DNA of 64,000 nt from Pestalotiopsis fici W106-1 (GCF_000516985.1 NW_006917094.1:2542001-2606000), one strand, 5' to 3'; shown: positions 22,233 through 35,262, counted from the first letter of the stretch. The notes: generated from the letters alone by a model not told the origin. Translations and numbers: made by a program.

Positions 22233-23029
22233 CTAACATATCCCAAAGCTGCTCGCGTTTCCTGGAAGATTCCATCCCAGACCCCCAGCCCAACCTTTCC
22301 TCGCACCACTACTGCCTGTGTCGGCGCAGCCAAGACACCGCCTCCGCTCCCCCATGTTGGTGATGGAGCAATGCGAGCAGACGTGCTTTCCGCACCCGGC
22401 ACAGCTGGCCGCTTCGAGCCCGCCGCTGGCCTCCATGTCCACGTCCATCATGGCGTCGTCGCCGTCATCTTCACTGCAGAGTCCTCGCCCGCAATCCTCG
22501 CAGTCCGCTGGCGCGTACATGGAAGTATCCACTGGCGGCGACGCCATGGCCGCCGACGCGGCCGCCGACAAGCTCTGAGGGGGGAGTTTCCAGAAATTAT
22601 GCAAAGAGGCCTGGTGAGCGGCGGGAGCGTGTTGCTGGTGGTGGTGTGGTAACGATGCGGCGTTGGTTTGATGTGGCTGGGTTTCCGATCTCTGCGCGGC
22701 CGAGAAGAGCATGCTGAGTGTCCGTTCTGTTCATTGAGGGTGTTCAAGTCAGCATCCTAGTTCTATTCCTGATGCAAGCAACCACAGGCTCATGCTGGCC
22801 ACTTACGGTGAACCTCGTCCTGGGATGGACGGTTGTCGCGGAACCGCTTCATCGTACGGCTGTGCAGATGCGAAGGAGTAGCCATGGAGCGATGCCGTGG
22901 CGATGCGAGTTCGCTATCCGAATGGACCAGAGCGGCTCCGGTACGTGTCGGAGAGTTGAAGGCGCTGCCTGTACTGCAAGACGAGAACGAGAGCTCCGAC
23001 TCTGATCGCTTGCGTTTCAGAAACATCAT
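22233..23029 (-). CDS. Conserved fungal protein with Cys-rich putative zinc-binding C terminus
   Basis: Two exons (23029-22807 and 22726-22233) with an 80-bp GTAAGT...ACAG intron give 238 residues. The N-terminal third is Ser/Arg-rich (MMFLKRKRSESELSF) and leads to a distinctive block, TPSHLHSRTMKRFRDNRPSQ, which continues across the splice as DEVHQRTLSMLFSAAQR. A His/Gln/Pro-rich spacer follows. The C-terminal half has clustered cysteines in paired C-x2-C motifs: CEDCGRGLC, then CAGCGKHVCSHC and CLGC about 11 residues later, with an acidic MMDVDME stretch between. This would suit one or two structural zinc sites. No enzyme motif is present. I recognise it only as a conserved, uncharacterised fungal protein; a role in regulation or protein interaction is a guess. 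Confidence 0.75.
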
Positions 23030-24010
23030 GACTGTCTGGCCCTAGGCAGGTAAATGTATGTGGTTTCCCGATAGTTGTACAAGGGATGCCGATGTATCAT
23101 GGAGGATAAATATTTCAGTCTCTACGAAATAGTCCAAGAAGGTGTGTATAGCTGAGGAAGAGGGCTGAGTTGTTTGGAGACTTGGACCATGGGCGGAATG
23201 ATGTGAAGTAAGTAGTAATAATACGGAGAGAACCACCTCCAGGTAGCCAGGATGGTGAGAGTGACCCGCGTAAATGGGCCGCAGAAAAACGCGGGCGCGA
23301 AACGTCAGTGCTTTTATGTCTGTTTGAGTGGTCAATTCACAGGCAGGTCGGGCCACTGGGACGCGCTGTTTAAGTCCCCATACTGCCTATTTGGGAGAAA
23401 GAAAAACCCCACTACTGGGTAACACTACATGGGAAATCGCGTTGCCTACGCGTTTAAGAGGGGTCTTGATTTACAATCTTTGTCCATTCCAAGTTGCACT
23501 TGATGTCAAAGAATATACTAGCCCTGTCGAAGCGAAGTAATCGTGGTCTCTGGTATTTCAATTACCATCTACATGTCAGATTCCGAATTCCGGGCCTGGA
23601 ATCCTGCATAGCATGAGTATTTCCAATTTATGCAATTCTAGAGCTGATTCTCTCATCCTTTATTAGTAGAAGCTCTATACAGACTATATTGATCTTGCAT
23701 TTGCTTACGAGACTAACCACAAATTGGTACTTGGTGATTTCCAATTCTCCTACTCGCCTGGTCAATTTCTTAGCCGGCTGCCAGTCCATTGTACTATTAT
23801 ATGATACTCATCACGTAGTCTTTGGCAGTCGACCAGGTTTGAAGCGTGACATTGAAAGAACTTCACAATTATTAAGGGCTGGCTAAATTCTATGATTGAC
23901 AACCCTCGCATCCTTCCCTAGTCTATCATCTCTTTAGAAAAGTTGAGTGGCTTGTAATGGCGCCGTACATGGCTGGTATCATCTCTTGTGTCTTTCTCCG
24001 TCCTCAAAGA
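23030..24010. other. Intergenic region
   Basis: A 981-bp gap between two minus-strand genes, expected to hold a promoter on the left and a 3' UTR on the right. No coding sequence or structured element was recognised. Confidence 0.5.
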
Positions 24011-25618
24011 CTACGACTGCGACGTCTCCCGGGGCAGGTTGGCCGCTTCGGCAGCCTCGGGGTGCGATCCGTGCTTCTTGTGGTCCTTATCCTTGCCCTT
24101 CTTCTTGGACTCCTTGTCCTTCTTGATGGCGGCATCTGCCACAAGCTGCTCAAAGGCCATGTAATCGCCTTCCTCTTCGGGTGATCGTTGGGCCTGCAGA
24201 GAATTAGCAAAATGTCAGTCATCATGGTGGTAAAGGTAGTTACATACCTTGGAAACGATCTCTGCAATCAACATCAGGGCATTGGCTCTGTCGACTCTCT
24301 TCTTGAGAGGTACTTTCTTGTCGTTCAATACATTGTCGCACACGTCTCTCAGTACACTCTGGATCTCAAACTTGGATCCTCTCCAGGCGGCCGTCAGGAT
24401 CTTTCCGGTCACGCGTCTCTCGTATTCGACCTTCTTCTCGTCTGTCCAGTCTTCACCGCCTGCTTGTTCTAGGCGAGCCATCTCCTCCATGGTCTGCTGA
24501 GCATCAAGAGCACTGGAAATCGTATTCCACGTGTCCTTGACCAGAGTTCCCTTGTCCTTCATCCGGCTAAAGAAGCCGCCAATGCCGAGGAACTTTTGGC
24601 TCTTGAGGAAAGCAGTTGCTTTGCTCGCATACACCTGGCCAATAGCGTGCAGGATATCGAGACCGAAACTCTCCATCTTCATATTCTCAACCTCGATGCG
24701 AATCTTCTCTTGGAAGGAGTGTGTAACATCAGGACCCATGTCCGTCTCCGTCCAGACACAGATACGGTCCAGGAGCTTTTGCGTCAGGTTGTTGATACGT
24801 TCTTCGCGAATTTTGGCGCGCTCCTTCTCGTAAGCAGCAAGCTGCTCGCGCTGCTCCTTGGAAAGGCCACCCTTCTTCTTCTCCTTCCTGCGTAGCTCGG
24901 CCTCCTCTTCTGTTTGTCCTGCCACGGCTGCCTCGTCACTGGGTCGATACTCGAGTGCGGGCCGGATCGGGATGGCATGCTTGGAGGGTGTCGACGTGCC
25001 GCTGGCGGCGGGCGACTTCTCGGGGTGAGCAGCCGGTTGGGCTGGTGCGGCAGCAGGGGCGGCAGCAGGAGCAGCAGTCTCGGCCTTGTGGTCGACCTTT
25101 TCTTCTTCGACCGAGGCAGAGGGCGCCGTGGCACCCGAGGCAGAGGTACCGGCACCGGCAGCCTCCTTTGCACTCTCCTGCTTGGCTGCCTCAGTGCCGG
25201 GAAACTCTTCCTCGCCGGCGGCGGCGGCCTCAGCAGCAGCGGCCGCTTCTTCCTCTTCGGCGGACATGGTGATATCCATGGTGGCAGTCAGATCCTTCAT
25301 CAAGCTGATCTCACCGATCCAGTCGACAAAGGCCTCGCCGCCAAAGATGCTCGAGAAGAACTCGGCGGGGTCGACGAAACCCTCGCTAGGCTTGGCGCTA
25401 TCCTTTCCATACTTGTCGTATGCTGCTCTGAGATCCTTGTCTGAGAGAACCTGGTAGGCCTCGCCGATGACTTGAAACTTGTCGTGAGCGGTTGGGTCGT
25501 TGGGGTTCTTGTCCGGGTGGTGAATGATGGCGAGCTTGCGGTAAGCCTTTTTGATCTCGATGTCGGTCGCAGTTGGCTGGACGCCGAGCGCATCGTAGTA
25601 CGCTGTATCCGCAACCAT
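24011..25618 (-). CDS. CAJ1: DnaJ-X class J-protein (Caj1/Djp1-like)
   Basis: Two exons (25618-24248 and 24193-24011) give 517 residues. The J domain lies at residues ~6-73 with HPD at 34-36 ([11 protein letters not shown]), so it should stimulate an Hsp70 ATPase. A Gly/Phe-like [20 protein letters not shown] follows, then a long acidic, Ala/Glu/Pro-rich linker. The conserved DnaJ-X domain begins at [20 protein letters not shown] and runs through [18 protein letters not shown] and [18 protein letters not shown]. The tail is Lys-rich. Yeast relatives are Caj1 (cytosol/plasma membrane) and Djp1 (peroxisomal and ER-related protein import); which applies here cannot be told. The frame continues 83 codons upstream of ATG 25618, but that part is unlike the family, so I start at [11 protein letters not shown]. 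The intron has a GTATGT donor and CTGCAG acceptor. Confidence 0.93.
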
Positions 25619-26722
25619 TTTGTTCAGTGATGTGTGCGCTTTGTGTTGTTCGATTAATATTACGTCGTCAAGGCGACAAAAACTGACTGCCCAAGAGAAA
25701 ATAGCAGAAGTTGTGTTTTGGGAATGACGATGGCGCCCAGAATTATTTTTCGACGCAGACCGGGGGAGTCCAATCACAAGCGTGGGGCTCTTTTGGTACG
25801 TGGTGCTTGTTCGTTGCTCCGGGTCAGACTTATAATCACTTTCTGACCTTGCAAAACGCTGGTGCAAGAGGATGGGGAGAATAAAGAATAGAAAAGCTCT
25901 TCTCTGATCAAAAGAGACCTTTAAATTTTGCTATTCACTTTTTTTTTCGTTCAATTTTCTATCCAAAAAATCGAAAGCCAGTGTCTATAATTATTAACAC
26001 CAGGCAGATCATTTTACGACTCAGCCCAAATGCTACGAGTTGGGAGGCGTCGGGTCCCTCCCTCGCTCTCTTGTTCCCTGATCGGCAACACGGCATAGCC
26101 TGTGAAATTACGTCAGGCTTCGTGGCTGCTGTGCTAGGATGTGCCATCCATCCTCTTCTAGACTGACTGACTTCTGGATGTGCTGGCTTCATAGTGGCAT
26201 ACGTCTTTGTTGTCAATCAATACAGCTGATTATGAGACTCATTTGTCACGTATTTACTTCCCCTTACTTTCACACCATAACCTACATGAAAAATTTGGTA
26301 CATTCAAATTATCGTGGAAATTGACCAAGCCAATTTACACCGCCAAAGTACGGCACGTTAGGTACAATACGGGTATGGTCACAAAGTTTGACAGCGGACG
26401 CGGGGCAGAACAACGAAGTGCGGGCGGACCCTGAACTGGCAATGTTTCGCCCCACTATCGTTGATCGCCCGTTGGAACTTTTTAGACTGGGACCGATTGT
26501 ATTTTGTTTGTTTTATTTTGGAGTCTCGATATAAGCCAAACAAGCGGCTTTACCATATTTGTGTGCTGTACTTGAAATACCCCATACTCTGAACGCCTCG
26601 AACATAGATACTTCATTCTTGGAAATGTCGAGATTGCTTCTCAATTACCAGATTGAGAATGACATGAAAGCAGCCCGCCGGTTCTCTGGCTCGACTGCAA
26701 AAGGCAAAGCACATGTGAACAA
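25619..26722. other. Intergenic region
   Basis: A 1.1-kb gap carrying the DnaJ promoter (right-to-left) and the 3' flank of the epimerase/reductase gene. An AT-rich stretch with a T-run lies near 25,920-25,970. No gene seen. Confidence 0.5.
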
Positions 26723-27696
26723 TCAGTTGACACCATTAGCCTTCATTCTCTCAAAGCACTGTCTGTACGCGTCGTGGATCTCAGGCACCGAGTAGTTGTA
26801 CTCCTTGAGCTTCTTCTCAAGCTTTGTGGTGTCGAGCATGCAGTTGCTGCGGCCGGCCTTGATGACCTTGGACTGCTCCTCCAACGTAAAGTTCTTCCAG
26901 GCAAAGTGTGGTCTCACGATTTCCTTGAACAGCGACAAGACTTCGTTGTGGCTGATGGCACCGGGGTTCGTGAAGTTGTAGACGCCTGTGTCCTTGTGGT
27001 CGGCCATCAGGATGGAGGCTGGGAGAAGGTCCGTAAGGATTGTGTTGCTGTTGGGGATATCAACAACCCGCTCGTACTTGCTGATCTTGGTCACAAAGTT
27101 GCGCGGGTGTAGGTCGTCGGATACGGGCATTCGCAAACGGAGGATCAGGCAGTTCTTGTAGTACTTCATGACCTAGGCGCAGTGCACTTGTAAGTATTGA
27201 TTCAAACTCTAGCAATTCGACCTTGGCTGCTGTTACTCACCTCCTCAACATGGGCCTTGGTCTCTGAGTAGAAGCTTCCATTGAAGTTTGCAGGGTCCGT
27301 CTCCTTGTAACCTGGGCCACCAATGGGGTGGGCATCGTCGTATTGGTAAATGCAGCCAGTGGCAAAAACTGTGACATGTATGCCTGCCTGGGAGCAAAGG
27401 TCTGTCAAGTTCAAGGTGCCGATAACATTGGATCGCATGGTCTCCTCCTTGTGGTCCTCACACCAGTCGACATTGGGACGCCCAGTGCAACCAGCGCAGT
27501 TCAGGACGTGGGTGGGCTTGACCTTCTCGAGCTCGGCCTTGACTGCCTCGCGATCCTCCATGCGGACAGTTGTGGTGTAGACAGTCTTGCCCTGGCCCTT
27601 CAGTAGGGTCTCAAGATGCTGCGCAATCCATCCCCGACCGCCCCAGATCAAGTAGGTGTTGTGCGACGTTCCGTTGGTTGTTCCGTTGGTAGCCAT
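26723..27696 (-). CDS. NAD(P)-dependent UDP-4-keto-6-deoxyglucose epimerase/reductase-like protein
   Basis: Two exons (27696-27241 and 27172-26723) give 301 residues forming one extended short-chain dehydrogenase/epimerase domain. The N-terminal Rossmann motif is GGRGWIA (residues 19-25) after a short Asn/Thr/Gly-rich leader. The catalytic Tyr-x3-Lys is YSETK (Tyr143, Lys147), just before the splice. THVLNCAGCTGRPNVDWCE and FATGCIYQYDDAHPIG match the plant and fungal bifunctional 3,5-epimerase/4-reductase (UER1/NRS-ER; bcer in Botrytis). That enzyme completes UDP-L-rhamnose synthesis after UDP-glucose 4,6-dehydratase. The protein should be cytosolic. The partner dehydratase is not in this window. 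A (GAA)7 tract lies about 140 bp upstream of the start. Family assignment is strong; the exact sugar product is inferred. Confidence 0.88.
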
Positions 27697-30064
27697 CGTG
27701 TCGTCCGAGTGAGAAGAGTTGGTGGTCTAGGGTGGCGCTTCGTAAGCTGTGTCGGATTTACTGGGAATAGTCGCTTGTGAGCTAGATACCTCGAAAAGAA
27801 TGACAAACGGAGAGGGACAGCGTGGAGAAGGAGAAGAAGAAGAAGAAGAAGAAGGGGCGGCAGTGACCAGCCTTCTAATATACTTGAGTCAAAAAAGTAT
27901 CACAGAGTAAAAGGAACACGAAGGGAGAGACGAGGAAATAGAAATGCGCAGCGATTAGTCGTTCCTGACAGACACGAACTGAGACATGCGCTCAGTCGGC
28001 CGCTGGTGGAGTGGGGCAGGTGCTTTGAAGGGACAACCTTACGTCTGGCACGACAGAGGAGCTGAGATGTGACTGATGGCTACGAAGGCAAATCGAGGCT
28101 GAATATATTCGACTTTTTTTGCTTTTCGTAAACTGTGTTATCAAAGTTTGGTGCACACGGGAGGATATTTAATAAAGTGCTGTCTTCTTTGGATCAGGAG
28201 GAAGAATCGGGAATAGGAGCAGGAGGGCGAAGCAACGTCTCCAGATGCGTATCCCACCCGTCAAGCTTCCACCTATTTATTGCCTACAGGTACGGTACCT
28301 GACCCGATTCGAAGAGTGGGACAACCTTACCTGCCTTTCTCATGCGATCCCTACATTACCTAGAAAATGTGTTCCTAGAGTGCTACATATGCAAGATCAA
28401 TGCGTTCGTTACTCGAGAGGACCACTGCGAGGAACGGATCTGATTGCGCCTCTTCCATAGTCTCAAACCGTGCGGCTCCAATGGCCGTCTAGCACATCTA
28501 GGTGCGCCATGTTCGCACCTGGGTATTCTGTATTGGCTAGCGCTGAGATACTAAGGGTAGGCGGGACTATACTGCCACCTAATGTATTCATTCCAGCCTG
28601 TTTGTTATTGCCTGCGCGCCAATGGCTCTTCCAAAGTCGAGATATCATTCGTTTTGATGTGTTAACAAGGCTTGCCTGCAGGCTCAGCATGTCGGCCAAG
28701 AAAAGCAGATACAGCATTGTGCCACCGACTTCATAGGCGGCGGTCGGTGTCTAGTTACACAATCCCTTTGTGATAGGCTCTGCTATTGATGAGCTTGAGA
28801 CAATATGGCTGTAAGTGAACTGCTTTGTGCATCAGGAAGCAAATTATCTGTTGCGCCAGCCACGTCGATCTCTGCTCACGAGGTGCAATTTGAAAAACTT
28901 TCCCAGACTCGTTCAATCTGGGTGGACCAAGCCGCTCGCTCCCCAGATTGTCCGAACTCGATATGATCTCTTGTCTTGTTCGCGACCAATGCTGGCAACT
29001 GGAGCCTGGGATGGTTCATAACCTGCAGCTACAAAGACCGGATCTCTGATAAGCTGCACGACGGCCCTCTTTCGTTTGGTACCTAGTGTGGTGACATACA
29101 TATGTGCCATGTATGAATGTATGTCAGTTGAAGGACATGTACCCAGGTTCTTAAGCTCTTCAGGTTTGTTCGTGTCGCCAACCCAGAGGCGATCAACAAG
29201 ATCATCAGCAAGAATTGACCAATCATTTTAGTGTTCCCTTTGGGCTGCGTCACCGCTCCGTCAAGTGCATCCCTATCTTTGCTGACCTTGCCGGATTCGC
29301 GGTATGTGTGCCCCTGGATGCAGCAGTTTTGGCAGGGCCCTTATTATGGGAAGCTACAAAAATCCAACCAGGGAGTGCAGGAACAGTCCCCTCACCCTGT
29401 GCCGCTAGAAGCATTGATGGAAGCCTAGCTACATGCTGAAATCCGCAATTCTTGGGTCTCATCCACTTGATGAAGATTTCTCAGCGAAACAATGCGCATC
29501 GTGCATCAATGGGAGCCATGATGCACGTAGAGCTTTTCGGTTTTGTGTACCGTGTCGAAGACGACGCGTCTATCGGTGAATGATGCAAGCAATGAAGCTA
29601 CCATACCGGGCCTATCTACTACCGACAACGCGCGCCAGCTACTAGCAGCTACTACCTGGCAGCTGCTAACGCCTAGCTTCAATTGTGCTTAGCCGCGAGC
29701 TTTCCACCAGTCGTGTGCCTTCGCGAGGGGAAATTAATGCGGAGAACGTACAGCCTAATGGTATTTTCTCCGCCTTCTGTGCTGCTCGCACTCGAATTTC
29801 ATCCACGATTATTCTCAACAATTCTCTTCTCCTTCGACCGCAACTTCAGTTTCACAGATAGAGCGATTCTTCGTCGGGAACAGCAGGCGGACTTCCAGAC
29901 TTCTATTTGATTGTGCAGACCCAAACGTCCTTCGGCAGCTCTTGAGCTGCTACCTAGGTACCTTTCTAATCCTTGGACGATTCGACACCCCCTTTACTCC
30001 CAATTTTTAATAATTTTTTTTCTCCTCGCTGGTCCCCTTGCACTCCGTGCAGAGCCTTTTCAAA
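27697..30064. other. Divergent intergenic region with a (GAA)n tract
   Basis: This 2.4-kb gap lies between the divergent epimerase/reductase and squalene synthase genes. A purine tract with (GAA)7 occupies 27833-27853, within the epimerase/reductase promoter or leader. The stretch 29,990-30,040 is strongly pyrimidine-rich and is probably the core promoter or 5' leader of squalene synthase. No coding frame is convincing. Confidence 0.5.
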
Positions 30065-31592
30065 ATGCCTTCAGCAAAGAGCGTTCTCTATTATATGTTC
30101 CACCCGAATCAACTTCGGTCCATGATACAATGGTAGGTCCAGCGCTCACATCTCAATTGCTCTCTCCATCTTGTACTGACCCCTTGGCTGCAGGAAGGTC
30201 TGGCACGAGCCCGTACACCGTCGAGATCCCTCCAAGGAGTGCGAGACCCTTTCCAAATGCTTCTACTACCTTGACATGACGAGTCGCAGCTTTGCGGCCG
30301 TCATTCAAGAGTTGAACCCCGACATGCTGGTGCCCATCACCTTATTTTATCTTGTACTGCGAGGGCTTGATACCATTGAGGATGACATGACGATACCTTT
30401 GGAGAAGAAGGAGCCCCTGCTCCGAGGTTTCGACAAGCTCATGAAGATTGATGGCTGGACATTCAATGAGAATGGCCCGAATGAGAAGGACAGGGAACTG
30501 CTCGTTCACTTTGACGTGGTCATTACCGAGCTCAAGAAGCTCAAGCCTAACTACTACGAGATCATTGAGGACGTTACCGTAAAAATGGGCAACGGAATGG
30601 CCGACTATGCCATCAAGGCTGAGAACAACGTGGGCGTGGAGACCGTCGCTGAATACGAAGAGTACTGCCACTACGTTGCCGGCTTGGTTGGCGAAGGTCT
30701 TACACGGCTCTTCCTGGAGGGAGAGTGGGCAAACCCGGCACTGAAAGACCGCCCTGAACTTACCGAGAGCATGGGTCAGTTCTTGCAGAAGACCAACATC
30801 ATCAGAGACGTTCACGAGGACTTTGAAGATGACCGTCGTTGGTGGCCTACCGAGGTCTGGAGCAAGTATGTCGACAAGTGGGAAGACATTTTCAAGCCAG
30901 AGAATCGGGAAAAGGCCATGCAATGCAGCTCTGAGCTTGTCCTCAACGCTCTAAGGAACGTTGATGAGTGCTTGTTTTACATGGCTGCCATTCGCGAACA
31001 AAGTGTGTTCAACTTTGTCGCGATTCCTCAAACAATGGCTATCGCAACGCTTGAGCTGGTTTTCAGGAATCCTGCCATCTTTGACAGCCACCTCAAAATC
31101 ACCAAGGGTGATGCTTGTCAACTCATGATGGAGTCGACTCAGAACTTGAGGATAGTATGTGATGTTTTCAGGAGATACGTCAGGAGGATAGCCAAGAAGA
31201 ATGATCCCAGAGACCCCAACTTCTTGGAGATCAGCTCTGCTTGTGGCAAGATTGAACAATTCATCGAGACGCTGTTCCCTTCGCAAGATCCCAAGAAGGT
31301 CGCATTGGTACAGAAGGCTGGTGAAGATCAAGATGTCGCGGACCCCTGGGAGGGTTTCGTACTTGTGATCTCAGTCCTGGCCATACTGATGGTCATCTCT
31401 GGTATTATGGTTCGTGATACGCCCCAAACGTTTAAATGAGGAGATATACTAACTATGGTCACTCAGATCGGAATAGCGTGGTTCATGGGCGCAAGATTTG
31501 ATTTGATGTTCAACGACGTGACATCGCGACTGAGCCCCAACTCTGCGACGGAGGCTGCGAAGACAGTTCTCGGCAGTCATGATGAGTTATAG
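30065..31592 (+). CDS. ERG9: Squalene synthase (farnesyl-diphosphate farnesyltransferase)
   Basis: Three exons (30065-30132, 30194-31409, 31467-31592) encode 469 residues. The enzyme condenses two farnesyl diphosphates head-to-head and reduces presqualene diphosphate with NADPH, the first committed step to ergosterol. The two Mg-binding Asp-rich motifs are visible: DTIED (residues 82-86) and DVHED (228-232) in [20 protein letters not shown]. Also family-typical are [29 protein letters not shown] and [23 protein letters not shown], the latter around the active-site floor. A C-terminal hydrophobic segment (about 413-440), split by the last intron, anchors the protein in the ER membrane. The last intron starts with GTTCGT, a weak donor, but has a CTAAC branch site and restores the membrane helix. 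Exon 1 is only 68 bp. Confidence 0.97.
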
Positions 31593-33539
31593 TTGCCCAC
31601 TTAACTACAACTCACGATCCCCTTCTTCGTGTACATGTAAGGATTACATTTTCTCCAGCAACAGGATACGTCTACTCCCGATTAATGGACAGCAAACAGA
31701 TTGCTGATCGGGGACGCCATTGTATGAATCTTACGATCAGCTTGTGGCTGCGCAATATCTTGCGGCGGCTCTTATACCTTTTAATACATAACGAGTACGC
31801 CGGGCTCGAGAAGCTCGAGTGTACGTGATGACTATTGTTTTGTTTCTTGCTGACCCTTTCATTATTGCATTCTGGTGATATTGATGCGACCAGACCACTC
31901 TTTCTGAAATCAAGAGTTCCATTCAGACATGGATTGCTAGCACGGATGTCAAATTACAATTCAGTCCTTTCACAATGACTGTGGTTGTGCCGAGAAGTGC
32001 TGATAATGAAACGCGAGGAGTACCGACCTTCCGAGGTTGTGAGCACTTGGCATTCAAGTCGTTGAAACTTTCAACGAGTTGAAGGTCTTGGATCGCGGAC
32101 ATACTGAAGATGTCCATTACTGTTGGATGGTGAATATTTTAGACACTTTTAGTGATATTCAACGAAGCAGTCGCTTTTCCGACTGGGCTCCTTAGCAATT
32201 ACTATATACCTACTCATGGGTCCTGCCTCAGAGTAAAGAAAAAAGAATCAATAAATATTATTATTATAACATCCATAGACACGAGTCAAGAATGATTATG
32301 CACTTGAGCTGTGGACGACTTCGATAGTGAACTCAAACCTAGTGATGACATGGCTCATGTCACAAAACGTTCATAAGGGTCATTTGAAAACTGAGGACGC
32401 CCTGTTGATGTAACCCGTACAAGAGCCACTCAGTGTAATATTCAACACATGAACACATGACAGAGCATGTCTCCGTATTCGATTACAGGTACTCCAAACT
32501 CTGCCTGTAGTCTTTCGTGGCATTGTATGCGACCTTCTTTAAAGTTTGGGCTAACAGCTTGCAAAGACTATAAAATTCATACTGGTTTGGTGGTTAACTG
32601 TTGTTGTAGAACTATTACTCAAAAGCGAGCGATTTTGTGAGGGAAAAGTCTATGAATGCTCACATCGCACATTCAGTGGAGAAGAACAGGCCGTTGTTTT
32701 AGTGGAAAGGGACCCATCCAAGTTTTGGGAACGCCAAGATGATGCCAAGGTGTATTGGAACATGGGGGCAGTCTGGTGTTTTCAGAGTCGTCTCGTATCA
32801 AGTTGCTTGCGTGTTCGCATGTTTGGGCAACCATGCCCCCCATCGCGTGTGATGTGCTTTGTTCACTGCGTTCAGACTGTTTACAATGTCCGGTATGTGG
32901 GAGGAAAAGTCTTCTTGTCTTGTTGAACATATTGGCGTGAAAATTGTTCTCAAGCCCCTATTTGCGTATCATGGGAAATTGTGGGTTTTGCCATTGTGCA
33001 TGAGATTCGTCTCTAATATAGGATCACGTTCAAGCAACAGCAAAGTATAATGGGAGAAACCCCCATTTAAGACATGAAAAAGCATGTTGACAAGTATGTA
33101 CTTTTGGATATTAGTCTACCTTGGAGGTTTAAAATGAAATATTCACAAAGATAGTTTTGTAGAGTTTTCCGGTATGATCTCGTTTGCTTGGAGGTTCTCT
33201 GCCAATGGACTTCGCTTCATGAAACGCCTCTCGTACATTCGCACCTTTGACAGCCGCGTCTAGATCTGGGCCCTCGCTTTCCTCCTTCGAGGCGTGCTAC
33301 CTCTCTTCCTCAAATGCATGATGATGAACCTCTATGCGAAAACAACAAAGCATGGCGGAAAAGCAACATATAAATCCCATTTCGTAACGATAAAGATATT
33401 CAGAGTCGCTCTTGTGATGATGATAATGACGGGCAGTCGATGGTGACGCGAGTGTGATAGGGCGATTGTTTTTTGCTGGGTAAAGATGACACGGCGCTTG
33501 ATATGCTAAGATTTTTCATCGTTGGTGATTAAGGATTGA
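31593..33539. other. Intergenic region between convergent genes
   Basis: A 1.9-kb gap between the 3' ends of squalene synthase (plus) and the subtilase (minus), much longer than two 3' UTRs need. It is AT-rich in places. Short frames around 32,670-32,940 on both strands have no recognisable domain. No RNA gene was recognised. Confidence 0.5.
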
Positions 33540-34968
33540 CTATAGGTTGCCGTTGTTGGCAATCAAGTTTGTGGTGTCATCCTCGTTGCGCTTGACGGAA
33601 GCGCCAGTGAGGTTGGCGAGCTCCTTAATGCGGTCCGAAACAGCAGTAACATCAGTGAGACCCTCGAGAGACATGAGGTAGGCTGCAAGACCAGCAATGT
33701 GAGGCGAGGCTGTAACATGTTAGTTTTGCGGTATATGGTGAGTTGACAGAAAAAAAAGCTTACCCATCGAGGTGCCACTCAGAGTCTCAGTGGCAGAATC
33801 GCTGGTGATGCCAACACTCTCAACATCGACACCGGGGGCAAAGATGTCGACGACTGTACCAAAGTTGCTAAAGCTGGCCTTGCGGTCAGTAGTCTGGTCG
33901 ATGGCGCCGACAGTAATGGCATCTGGGGCCGAAGCAGGGCTGGTGTTGCCGGCATCCTGGTCCTCGTTTCCGGCGGCAACGACGGGGACAACGCCAGCTG
34001 ATGCAATGGCCTCGACGGCCGAGTTGACAGCATTGGACTTGGAGCCACCCAGCGACATGTTCATGACAGCCTTGCCACCGAGACCCTTGGCCTGGGCGTC
34101 TGAGGCGACAAAGTTTAGGCCGTCGATGACACCAGAGTTGGTACCACTGCCATCAGCGTCGAGAACCTTGACTCCAATCAGGCTGACGTTCTTTGCAACA
34201 CCAAAGGTGGCGCCTCCGATGGTTCCTGCAACGTGAGAGCCATGGCCGTTCTCATCAGTGTCCTGGAGTATATGGTTAGTCATAGATCAAGGACGCTTAT
34301 TTATATATAGCTCGACTTACCACGTTGTTGACGGCGTTGAACTCCAGGGTAGCACGGCCCTGGTATTCATCATGGGTGGTAAGGATACCAGTGTCGACAA
34401 TGTAAGCAGTGATGCCGCTGCCAGCAGTGTCGTCAAATACATAGCCCTGAGAGGTGGCATTGCCCGACGCTGTGGCGTGTGACAGACGCACCAGACCGGT
34501 GGGAGCATTGGTCTGAGATTGAAGGGCAAGGGTAGTGACCTTCATGTCAGGCTCAACATAATCGATCATGGAGTTGGAACCCAGGTTCATGGCGGCAAAG
34601 TCAGCCGTCTCAAAGTGAACAGCCTTCAAGCTCGTCATGGTCCACGTCCGTACAGTGGTCGATAGTTGTCTTCCATCGAGGGCTCGCTTGCCAACGTTTC
34701 GCTTCTTGACAAAGTTCTTGATCTCGAGTGCGTGAGCATTGACTTCATCTTCTGTGCAGTTCTTCTTGTAAACAACGATATATGATCCATCGATGGCGTT
34801 GGTAGCATCGGCGTTCATCATACGAACTCCTCCAAACCGGCTGACAGTGTCGGTGATGGAATCCACGGCATCCTCGATCGTAGATCTGGGGTTGATGGCC
34901 AGAGCATTGGTGACGGGTGCTGCTACTGCGAGCAGCGATGTCAAGAGAGTGCTGAGCTTGGGGGCCAT
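33540..34968 (-). CDS. Secreted subtilisin-like serine protease, proteinase K type (S8A)
   Basis: Three exons (34968-34321, 34262-33764, 33709-33540) encode 438 residues. A signal peptide (to about residue 23) precedes an I9 inhibitor prodomain, [20 protein letters not shown]. The mature domain begins near residue 155 ([12 protein letters not shown]). The catalytic triad is complete: Asp192 in IVDTG, His223 in [10 protein letters not shown], Ser381 in LSGTSMASPH; the oxyanion Asn lies in [11 protein letters not shown]. Introns follow the residues before DTDENG and split the codon after GTSM. Secreted proteases of this group degrade external protein for nutrition and, in insect- or nematode-associated Hypocreales, cuticle; which applies cannot be judged here. 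Extra prodomain sequence (residues ~25-60) is longer than in proteinase K. Confidence 0.95.
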
Positions 34969-35262
34969 TTTGAACGGATATGAGCCGTGTTTTTTTCTTT
35001 CAGGGCAGTTGTTCTTTTTCTTTCTTCTGTCCTCGTTCTCGGTGAACTAACAGAGTAGCTGAACTGATATATCAAGTACAGGGGCTGTTCTTGTTCTGTA
35101 GTAAAATAATAATAATGAAAGACTCGAAGTTGTTTCTATTCCAAGTGATGGTGTTGTTAAAGGTCGGGTATTCCAAGAAAAGATATCTGCTTCCAGCTCC
35201 AGGCGAGAATTTGTAGTTAAAACAATAGAGTGGCCGAATCCAAAGACGTAGTGGTTCAAGTG

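Noticed and set aside
25619..25867. 83-codon in-frame upstream extension of the DnaJ protein
   Set aside because: The added sequence is unlike Caj1/Djp1 proteins, which begin close to the J domain; ATG 25618 gives [11 protein letters not shown], the expected start.
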